DNA from: Immersiella caudata
Lineage: Eukaryota; Ascomycota; Sordariomycetes; Sordariales; Lasiosphaeriaceae
Assembly (NCBI GenBank): GCA_030512335.1
Contig: JAULSU010000003.1
Location: 1,922,001 to 1,986,000 of the forward strand
DNA length: 64,000 nucleotides
Reading direction: 5' to 3'
Shown: positions 56,942 through 64,000 of the stretch, piece after piece
Position numbering within the stretch: the first letter of the stretch is position 1
Layout: each line of letters starts with the position of its first letter
Program-made: the position numbers and the translations under genes
Notes under the pieces: model-generated
The model's database searches: none
Told to the model about the DNA's origin: nothing
The model's input: only the letters and a program-made list of their open reading frames with translations

Positions 56942-57384
56942 GGTGGAAGTCGGGGTGGGCTTGCCTGAGTTTACGTCTAGGAACCAGAGATGGAAGTGTC
57001 GTAGGGACTCTACATGTCCATTCAGAAACTGTCACCTTTTCATCACCAAAATGATCTGCTGAAGTGTAGGCCTTTAATATGACGTTCGTCTTTTCCGTCA
57101 ATGCGATTAGTGATCCCGGCGAACCCACCCTTTCGGCTCAGAGTCCGGGGTAACGGTGGTGGCGGTGGAGTGGTTGTCCCGACCGCGTTGCGAATTGTGG
57201 GGAAGCCGAGGCTCGCGTTTGAGACGGTCTTGACTGGAGCTCACATGGACTTCCGCGACTTGAACTCAGACTTCCACTTGAGTTTATGACTCCTTGTATC
57301 ATTGGGCCCGAATCTCAATAATCCACCGAGTTGCCTTTACTTTACACACGGAAAGGGGGGGTTTTGTGACCTCCAACAGCCAAA
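56942..57384. promoter_or_regulatory. Bidirectional promoter SDR / GST kappa
   Basis: The 443-base interval lies between two divergent start codons of enzymes that both end in PTS1-like tripeptides. No ORF of note is present. Shared regulation is inferred from the arrangement. Confidence 0.45.
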
Positions 57385-58301
57385 ATGGGAGGCCGGATCG
57401 ACTGCTATGTCGACATCTGTGTGATGCAGCCATCGTCAACACCCACTCACAGCCAATGCTGACCTAACCCTCAGGCTCATTCTACAGCTACATCATCTTC
57501 CTCGACATCCTCCAAAACCGGTCCCTTTTAAAATCCCACTCTGTGACTGTCGAGTAAGACACTTGGCTCCCCCTTCCATCTTCAAAACGACGTGGCTGAC
57601 ACTTCAGATTCCACCCGATCCTCCTGGGAGCCATCAACGCCGGCTCAGGCAACAAACCCCCTTGGGCTCTGCCGGCCAAAGCCATCTACGGCCTTTACGA
57701 AGGTCGACGTGTGCTTGGCCGTTTCCCGCTTGTCCCCATACAGTTTCCCGCGGACTTGATGTCCGTCTCCCTCACCGTCCTGCCTCTCCGCGCCCTGCAT
57801 TTCATCAAGCGGACGTATCCCGACCCAGAGGTCTTCACGACGACGCTGCATTACTTCTTCCATTCCTTCTGGGCGCCGCCGAATGTTAATATGACGCGTC
57901 CTGAGAATGTAGCTAAGGCCTTGTCCGAAGTACCTGCAGTCTTCAATGGAATTAGCGTCGGCAGTGCAGCGAGTGACCGGAGGCTGTTCAGCAAGCAGGA
58001 GGTAGAGGCTATTATGAATGGCGCGGGGTTTCAGGAGATGAAGGACCTCTTGAAGGAGACGACGCAAAGGGCATTGGATCAAGGTGCCTTTGGTGCCCCC
58101 TGGCTGTGGGCGACGAATGACGCTGGAGTGTCAGAGCCTTTCTTCGGCAGTGATAGGTATGCTGTCGTCATCGCAGTGATATTGTGAGCGTTTTGTTGCT
58201 GACGTTTTTGCAGATTCCATTTCGTCTACAAGTTCCTTGGGCTTCCGTACCAGGACGTCGCCTTGCTACCGCCCACAGACGAGAACAAGGCGAAGCTTTG
58301 A
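57385..58301 (+). CDS. Kappa-class glutathione S-transferase / DSBA-like oxidoreductase
   Basis: Thioredoxin-fold GST of the mitochondrial/peroxisomal kappa class, related to 2-hydroxychromene-2-carboxylate isomerase. Four exons, 57385-57418, 57475-57553, 57608-58156 and 58214-58301, give 249 residues; all introns are GT-AG. The N-terminus MGGRIDCYVDICSFYSYI carries the catalytic serine in the S-x-Y-S motif. The DSBA helical insert follows (FHPILLGAINAGSGNKPPW, LPLRALHFIK), then FGAPWLWA with the cis-proline loop and a C-terminal FFGSDRFHFVYKFLGLPY. The tail is NKAKL; -AKL is a good PTS1, and human GSTK1 also uses a PTS1. The short first exon is supported by the conserved motif across its junction. 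Confidence 0.92.
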
Positions 58302-58365
58302 TACATCAAAGATGAAGTGCTGGTCTGTAAATAGCTCGTAGCGCGCGCGAATGATATCCCAGTGT

Positions 58366-59444
58366 TCAAGTCTTGCCCGAAAGCCTGACCCGCCTGGCAT
58401 CATCCTCCCTGATGGCCTCACTCCTGGCCAGGAAGTCCTGCCTCGCGGCGTACGAGTGTTTCGACTTGCCCGCAAGCTCGAGCTCGTCCCTGATGCCTTC
58501 TTTGTCGACGTAACCAGCCCAATCCATGCGACTCTTGTCAACCGTGTTGAGCTTCTTGGCAGTTGCTCCGTTGGCCAGTTCTCGGGCCCTCAACCTGACG
58601 GACATCCCGAGATTCAGATCATTCCGGAGAGCCGACTGGTCGGAAATGGGTTCAAATGCGGAGCGGAAGGCCTTCTTCAAAGCTCGTTTGGGTGTTTGTT
58701 CTTCTTCTGCTGCTTCTATCTCGGCATTCTCTCCTAGCGACGCGAGGTATAGACGCGACTCAGCTGAGTCACGAGCAACCACCTTCTCCTCCGTGTGCAC
58801 CTTGCCAGCAAAGTTGTACGTCCTTTTGATCTTGATGAAGTCTGGTAGCTCGCTGGCTGCGTTGTTCACCGTCGGCTGCGTACGTTCCTTCAGCGGTGTG
58901 ACCACTGAAGCATCTCCTTGTGACGATACAGGAGCTGCATTGCGGGATTCGTCTTGTGCAGTCGAGACGCCTGGCACGATTGGCTCGCTGACCATCTGCG
59001 CCCATAACGCATCGACATCGATCGTGACGGGCCCGATGGCGGCTACTATACGTCGTTCGACCTTCCTAGAGAGTCTGTCAGCATGTCCGGAATACCCCTG
59101 ATATGGCGGACGTACTCAGCTGCGCGCATGCTGCGCGTCTTGATGAGCGGGCCATCATCACCATCCTCATCCGCAGCGACCTCTTTCGACTTCGACTTCT
59201 TGGTTCGTTTTTTGCCTTTGTCTATAATGGCCTCATCCCCAGAATTCTCGAAGCCGGCGTCTTCAGCCTCCGCCTCAGCGACGCTGCGCTTCCGTTTCGC
59301 TGTTCCCGCTTTCCCATCGTCTGCTTCCTCTTCGTCGTCCGATGGCGAGGATTCGTTCGCGGGCGCGTCTTCCGGCGCAAAGTCGGAGTCCTCTTCCGAG
59401 GCATAGTCTTTGTCGAGGTCCATTTCGGAATCTGGTGGCGACAT
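58366..59444 (-). CDS. swc5: SWR1-complex protein SWC5 (BCNT/CFDP1 family)
   Basis: Subunit of the SWR1 remodeller that exchanges H2A for H2A.Z. Exons 59116-59444 and 58366-59065 give 342 residues. The 50-base intron is GTACGT...GCTGAC...TCTAG. The N-terminal half is acidic (EEDSDFAPEDAP, SPSDDEEEADDGK), the feature that binds H2A-H2B, with lysine-rich nuclear signals (GKKRTKKSKSK). The middle has IKIKRTYNFAGKVHTEEK, and the C-terminal BCNT domain (~255-335) reads MDWAGYVDKEGIRDELELAG and YAARQDFLARSE. The C-terminus LSGKT follows directly. The gene converges on the GST with 64 bases between stops. Confidence 0.93.
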
Positions 59445-59949
59445 TTTGGTGGTTTGAACAGTTGTTGTTGTTGTTGGTGGTGTCTGTTGGAAGAAAAGCT
59501 TCGCTGGCCAGCATTGGAGACAAAATAAATGTGGACCCCATGGAAGCCTTTGGCCAGTGGAGTTGCCGCTGTGGATAATCCCTGCAGCGGTTGTTCTTGA
59601 GGGGGTCCCAGGCCTGATTTCGTCTATCTAGTCTGAGTAGAAGTGGGGCCCTTGCTCCTGCCCACTTCCCACAGGCCTTTGCCGCGGGGTTTGCCACGGG
59701 ATTTGCAGCGGGCCACCCACTAAAGGTACAGCGGTCGCACTAACATCACACCTGCACTTTCATGTACTACTTCTTACTTCTAACCAGCTACATATTTCCC
59801 AACCTTGGTTAAAATCCTTTCAAACTTCGCATGTGCAATCCTTAAACTTATTAAAAGGTTTCTGCAAATTTTTCAGAAAATCGGACTTAGGACTCTGTTG
59901 CAACTGACGGACTTGTCACGGACCTACTTCTGCTGAGATCCCCCCAAGG

Positions 59950-59967
59950 CCCCCCCCCCCCCCCCCC
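59950..59967 (+). repeat. Homopolymer tract, 18 C
   Basis: Eighteen consecutive C residues in non-coding DNA. The length may be imprecise because such runs are prone to sequencing error. Confidence 0.85.
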
Positions 59968-60201
59968 ACCATTTCAACGGGACGCCCGCGCTTCGGGCCA
60001 ACTTCGAAGGCCAAAACTGAGCAGAGAGTCTGTCACTATCACCGATACGGATAGCTCGTGTTCAATAACACCCAATGGGATTTAAAGTGGTTAAAACAGC
60101 TGGTTGCTTCCCCGCTTCATCGTCCATCTGGCATTAATGTGTCAGGCACTGGCTGGTGGGCAGAATGCTCGGGTTTGCATTTCCTGCCCAGCAGAGCCAG
60201 A

Positions 60202-60207
60202 TATAAA
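60202..60207 (+). promoter_or_regulatory. TATA box of the oxygenase gene
   Basis: TATAAA in the context GATATAAAGGG lies 119 bases before the ATG at 60326. Spacing suits a leader of roughly 80-90 bases. A TATA promoter suggests regulated expression. Confidence 0.5.
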
Positions 60208-60325
60208 GGGAGCAAAGGCGTCAGGCGCCTTCTGTTGGTAGTCAGAGCAAGGAACTGAATCATCATCTTTTTCAGCTTACACTTGATTTACAAAGTATCG
60301 AACCTGAATCCCCTGTCCCTTTACA

Positions 60326-61358
60326 ATGGCGCCAGCGTCCGTCCTTACACCAGAGGAGAAGGAGCACTTCCTGACCCATGGCTGGATCAAGTGAGCAGTC
60401 CCTTGAATAGGTAGTCAAGCATTTACAGTATTGACGGCATTGACGGCATGGCAGGATACCAAGTGCTTTCACAAAGGAGCAGTCAGAGCGGGTCACTGGA
60501 AATGTGTGGACCAGGTTGGGCTTCGATCCGCAGGACAAAACCACTTGGACTCGCCTTCGGACCAATATGCCCTTTCACCATGAATTCGACGCATCAGACT
60601 TTGCCCCACGTGCATGGGCCGCGATATGCGAACTCTGCGGCGGGGAAGACCGCATCAGTCCTGCTTCGAAGGTGTGGAAGGACTCCCTGATTGTCAACTT
60701 AGGAACTGTCGAGGGCGAAGGCAAGCCAATGGCGCCAAAGGACCTAGACGGCTGGCACGTCGACGGTGATTTCTTCGTGCATTATCTGGATAGCCCGGAA
60801 CAAGGGTTACTTGTCACTCCGCTCTTCACCAATATCGCTCCCTCAGGAGGAGGGACTGTGATATGCCCAGATGCGATCCCCAAGGCCGCCAAGCACCTGT
60901 ACGACCATCCAGAGGGCGTGTCACCACGCATGACACCGCGCGGACAGCCCGGCTTTTGCAACGAGCCTGACCTTGCTTGGTTCAACAGCCTTGCGCGCAG
61001 CTGCGACAACTTCGTCGAGGCGACAGGGAATGTTGGGGATGTGTATCTCATGCACCCGCTGATGCTCCATTCAGCGTCTGATAATGCGCTGCGCAATGTT
61101 CGCATTATCACCAACCCTCCCGTGTCGCTGAAGGAGCCGTTCCGCTTTGACCGAGAGGACGGTGATTACAGCCTGGTAGAGCAGGTAACGATGCGGGCAC
61201 TGAGTGGCATGAATGTGAAGGGCTGGAAGATTGCGATGCCAAGGGAGGCCGTGGTTCCGGAGCGAGTGAGAATCCAAGAGCAGATGAAGAGGGAGGAGGA
61301 AGAAAGACTTGCGGCGTTGCAGGCTGGGACATCGCAGCAGATTAGTGCTGCTGCTTGA
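60326..61358 (+). CDS. Phytanoyl-CoA dioxygenase (PhyH)-like Fe(II)/2-oxoglutarate oxygenase
   Basis: Probable 2-oxoglutarate-dependent oxygenase of unknown substrate. Exons 60326-60390 and 60455-61358 give 322 residues. The intron (GTGAGC...GCAG) contains a 9-base tandem TGACGGCAT. Iron ligands are visible: HxD in DGWHVDGDFF (~121-123) and a distal His in LMHPLMLHSA (~222-226); an Arg in NALRNVRIIT (~235) fits the 2-oxoglutarate contact. GGTVICPDAIPKAAKHLYDH is typical of the fungal PhyH-like group. The C-terminus is a charged helix (EQMKREEEERLAALQ) ending ISAAA, with no PTS1. No nearby biosynthetic genes suggest a substrate. The TATA box upstream indicates inducible expression. Confidence 0.87.
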
Positions 61359-61679
61359 CCGTGTGATTTCTGGAATCAAGATTTTGTGTATCGTGTGAGA
61401 TGAGGAATCACAAAAGTCTCTCGCCGTCGTGACGTGCGGCTACCCACTTTCAACCGTCTGTGTTGGTGATGTCGATCTGGCTCGGGTGATTTCCCACCGA
61501 GCAGGGGTTGCTGCTCGCTAAATTGTAGGTGGTGGGTTCCGCCGTGACACGCCAAGCTTCAAGGCTCGCCTGGGCACGATGACGATGATCGGATTTGAGA
61601 TTTCGCATCAGCCTCATTTCCACCTCAACCTCTGATACTACCGAGTTACCCTCTCACACAAGCGCGTGTTCCTCACAAA
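61359..61679. other. Intergenic spacer oxygenase / WDR70-like
   Basis: These 321 bases lie between two genes on the same strand and contain the upstream gene's 3' UTR and the promoter of the WD40 gene. Nothing specific was recognised. Confidence 0.6.
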
Positions 61680-63416
61680 ATGGGCGACAACGACAGTGAC
61701 GACTACTGGGTGGAGCAGCCTGAGCTCGCGCCGGATGATCCCATGCGCTCATTTTTGCCGACTTCCTTCGGCCAGAAGTCCAAGGAAGCCAACATTGCAG
61801 CTCAGATCGAGCAGACTAGGAGACAGGTGCCACAGCCTGCAGCGCCGAAAAAGACTCGCCCTGACGTCGACCGCGATAGTGATGACGATTCCGATGATGA
61901 CTCCGACGATTCCGAAGACGACACTGAGAGATTCCCCGTTTCGCACGAAGTTGTCCTCAAAACCCATGAGCGCGTTATTACCAGCGTAGCCCTCGACCCG
62001 GCCGGTGGCCGTATGGTTACCGGCTCTCTCGATAGCAACGTCAACCTCCACGACTTTTCAGCCATGACACCCACGACACTGCGAGCTTTCAAAACGGTTG
62101 ACCCTTGGGAGACGAAGAAGTCGGCGAAAACCTCCGAGTCGCATCCAATCCAACATCTTGAGTTCAGCCGGATGTCGGGGAGCGTATTCCTCTGCATAAC
62201 AGCGCACCCGCAAGCGAAGATTCTCTCCAGAGATGGCGATGTGCTGACGGAGTTTGTCAAGGGCGATATGTATTTGCGCGACATGAACAACACCAAGGGC
62301 CATGTCGGGGAGATCGCGAATGGTACATGGCACCCCTCCGACCCGAACCTGTGCGTCACTGCCGGCGCGGACAGTACCTTAAGGATATGGGATATCAATA
62401 ACAAGAGGAGTCAAAAGGATGTTATTGTGTTCAAGTCTAAAGCGGCTGGCTCTGCCGGTCGCACCAGGATGACGGCGATCGCATGGGGCGCGCCTGCTCA
62501 AGGCGGCAGCTCGGTTCTCGTGGCAGCTGCGTTGGACGGGTCGTTGGTGATGTACAGCGGAAACGGACCGTTCAACCGGCCTGCAGCCGAGATCCGAGAG
62601 GCGCACCGAGCGGATACGTGGACTGGCGGCATCGACATTAGCTCCGACGGCAGAATGGTTGTCACGCGCGGCGGTGATGGTCTGATCAAGCTCTGGGACA
62701 CACGGAAGTTTAGGGAGCCCCTTATCAAGGTTGAGCACACCTCCACCTCCGACCGATTTCCGATGACAAATATCAGGTACTCGCCCAACTCTTCATCCAT
62801 TATCACTGGTTCGGCAGCAGGGGATCTCCATATCCTGAACCCAGGCAACTTGAGGCCCGAACTTGTCACACCAATAACACCCGGAGCCCCAATTGTGGTG
62901 GTAGAATGGCATCCCAAGCTCAACCAGATCATCACCTGTTCTGCCAACGCGGAGACCCACATCCTGTACAGCCCAACCATGTCAAGCCGAGGTGCTTTGG
63001 AGGTGATGTCTCGTGCTCCCAAGAAGAGACATGTCGATGACGACCCCAACTTTACAACAGACCAGAGTACAGGAATTTCAGGCGACTCGATCATTACCCC
63101 GGGTGCTATGGCGGGTACCAAGCGCGGTGGTGTGACTGCATCAGGTAAATCAAGGGATCCCAGACGGCCGCAGGTCCAGCAAATCACGCCGTTTATGCGC
63201 AGTCAGCCCGACGAGAAACACGTTGCAGAGAACATTCCACTTAGTCGCATGCTTCACGAGGATCCCAGAGAAGCACTTCTGAAATATGCAGAGGTTGCAA
63301 ACAAGGATCCCAAGTTTACAGCGGCGTGGAAGGCCACCCAGCCAGTGACGCAGTATGCTGAGCTGAGCGATGACGATGCAGATGAGGGTCCGGACAAGAA
63401 AAAGGTAAAAAGATAG
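61680..63416 (+). CDS. WD40-repeat protein, WDR70/GAD1-like
   Basis: Nuclear WD40 protein; in fission yeast and human, Wdr70 works with the CRL4 ubiquitin ligase in histone H2B ubiquitylation and DNA-break repair. It is a single exon of 578 residues. The acidic N-terminus (DRDSDDDSDDDSDDSEDD, residues ~65-82) precedes seven-blade WD40 sequence (~90-450): RVITSVALDPAGGRMVTGSLD, NGTWHPSDPNLCVTAGAD with STLRIWDINN, GGIDISSDGRMVVTRGGD with LIKLWDTRKF, and IVVVEWHPKLNQIITCSAN. The C-terminal extension shows the family motif RDPRRPQVQQITPFM and ends in a basic KKKVKR. There is no intron or damage. Confidence 0.92.
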   Translation: MGDNDSDDYWVEQPELAPDDPMRSFLPTSFGQKSKEANIAAQIEQTRRQVPQPAAPKKTRPDVDRDSDDDSDDDSDDSEDDTERFPVSHEVVLKTHERVITSVALDPAGGRMVTGSLDSNVNLHDFSAMTPTTLRAFKTVDPWETKKSAKTSESHPIQHLEFSRMSGSVFLCITAHPQAKILSRDGDVLTEFVKGDMYLRDMNNTKGHVGEIANGTWHPSDPNLCVTAGADSTLRIWDINNKRSQKDVIVFKSKAAGSAGRTRMTAIAWGAPAQGGSSVLVAAALDGSLVMYSGNGPFNRPAAEIREAHRADTWTGGIDISSDGRMVVTRGGDGLIKLWDTRKFREPLIKVEHTSTSDRFPMTNIRYSPNSSSIITGSAAGDLHILNPGNLRPELVTPITPGAPIVVVEWHPKLNQIITCSANAETHILYSPTMSSRGALEVMSRAPKKRHVDDDPNFTTDQSTGISGDSIITPGAMAGTKRGGVTASGKSRDPRRPQVQQITPFMRSQPDEKHVAENIPLSRMLHEDPREALLKYAEVANKDPKFTAAWKATQPVTQYAELSDDDADEGPDKKKVKR

Positions 63417-64000
63417 GGAGTTGGAATGATGCGTTTTGGGAGATAGCGCTTTCGTGTTGGTGTTTGGTTCTTCTTGGCGTTCAGCGTAGAATGATAACAT
63501 TTTGTAAGAGATTCGATTGCATTGTGAGTGCGGGAAAACCTTGGCAGGTTTGAAAGAGACCATGAGGCGCAAAAGTGAAGCTAACTTGGGGTAAGAGGTA
63601 GCCTTGTATCTATAAGTGAGCATAAATAAAACCATAGGCTCGACTGAGCGGCCGAGTTTGAGGCTCTGGCTGCCCCTTTTCTGCCTGCAGGGTTAGGGTG
63701 GCCAAATGCAGGATTTCTGATTGCGCCGAGGTTTTGCCGCGAATGTGTTACCTAAGCGTGCTGAAATTTGCGCTCGGGCCTAGCGCAGCATTCAGTCCGG
63801 GCTTACCATCGCCCGCCATTCAATCTTCTCGGCTCTCTGCCTTCACCTCTCCATCATTGCGAAGGGTGACGGCGCGCATCAAAAAAATCACCAATCTTCC
63901 TTTGCGACTCATCGAGGCCATCTCGAAATCGCCGACAAAAAAAGGGACGCGCATTTCCTCGTGCATTCCCACCCCGCAACCACGCTCCACACGCCCCCTT
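63417..64000. other. 3' flank and start of next promoter
   Basis: The interval contains the 3' UTR of the WDR70-like gene, then GGGTTAGGG at 63690-63698 and C/T-rich sequence to the window end that resembles a leader of a gene beginning beyond 64000. No coding sequence is supported. Confidence 0.5.
63690..63698 (+). promoter_or_regulatory. Telobox-like motif GGGTTAGGG
   Basis: Fourth copy of this nine-mer in the window, here 311 bases before the window end and within an apparent promoter region. Function is inferred only. Confidence 0.35.

Larger units (their letters stand above)
59445..60325. other. Divergent region SWC5 / oxygenase, 0.9 kb
   Basis: This spacer separates divergent start codons. 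It contains an 18-base C-run at 59950-59967 and a TATA box at 60202-60207. AT-rich sequence occurs at 59740-59880. No gene was seen. Confidence 0.65.

Noticed and set aside
55698..61358. Secondary-metabolite cluster around the SDR, GST and oxygenase
   Set aside because: No polyketide, peptide or terpene synthase, transporter or pathway regulator is present, and the SWR1 subunit SWC5 lies in between.
1..64000. tRNA, 5S rRNA, transposable element or CRISPR
   Set aside because: Reading both strands by eye I found no tRNA T-loop context, 5S-like sequence, transposase or reverse-transcriptase motif, long terminal repeat or spaced repeat array; a covariance-model search would be decisive.

Overview
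The window is nuclear DNA from a filamentous ascomycete, most likely a Sordariomycete. Genes are interrupted by short introns (48 to about 140 bases) with TACTAAC/CTGAC-type branch sites. The proteins are typical Pezizomycotina orthologues, and the heterotrimeric G-alpha subunit is the fungal group I form. Nineteen gene models are well supported by family-level recognition. One more is an unrecognised single-membrane-span protein, and one kinase gene is clearly broken. I saw no transposon, tRNA, rRNA, CRISPR or secondary-metabolite cluster.

Layout, left half. The 3' part of ribosomal protein uL1/L10a (1-649) is followed by a gene-poor stretch with a possible decayed ORF. Next come a peroxisomal-type NADH pyrophosphatase (2549-3866, -), Golgi tether subunit COG1 (4824-7196, +) and a peroxisomal enoyl-CoA isomerase/hydratase (7287-8141, -). 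A 2-kb spacer precedes the Ras exchange factor CDC25 (10167-14100, +). After it lie the spliceosome protein CWC21 (16345-17304, -), divergent from the eIF2 assembly factor CDC123 (17905-19249, +), then the ribosome-biogenesis factor URB2 (19405-23806, -), MIC10 of the inner-membrane MICOS complex (24857-25200, +), an unknown membrane protein (25531-26310, -) and a DUF1771/Smr protein ending in a CaaX box (27720-28780, -). A 4.4-kb non-coding interval separates this from the divergent G-alpha gene (33222-34443, +).

Layout, right half. This holds a DUF3716 cysteine-rich protein (36573-37793, -), a DUF4419 protein (38950-40248, +), 3-ketodihydrosphingosine reductase (40534-41668, -), the bromodomain AAA-ATPase YTA7/ATAD2 (42488-47732, -), Pol I subunit RPA49 (49265-50676, -), the 25-residue ribosomal protein L41 (51571-51699, -), a multiply broken FHA-domain protein kinase (about 53083-55342, +), a short-chain dehydrogenase divergent from a kappa-class GST (55698-58301), chromatin-remodelling subunit SWC5 (58366-59444, -), a phytanoyl-CoA-dioxygenase-like oxygenase (60326-61358, +) and a WDR70-like WD40 protein (61680-63416, +).

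Themes. Ribosome production is represented by uL1, L41, URB2, RPA49 and CDC123. Chromatin and splicing are represented by YTA7, SWC5 and CWC21. Signalling is represented by G-alpha and the RasGEF, both with long upstream regions and short upstream ORFs. Four metabolic enzymes end in peroxisomal-type tripeptides (AKI, HKL, SKI, AKL), and two of them share a divergent promoter. The items most worth checking are the FHA-kinase pseudogene, this possible peroxisomal pair, two inferred GC-AG introns, the CaaX-tailed Smr protein and the recurrent GGGTTAGGG motifs in promoters. Exon boundaries are my manual inference from reading frame, splice signals and family conservation. No alignment or RNA data were available.
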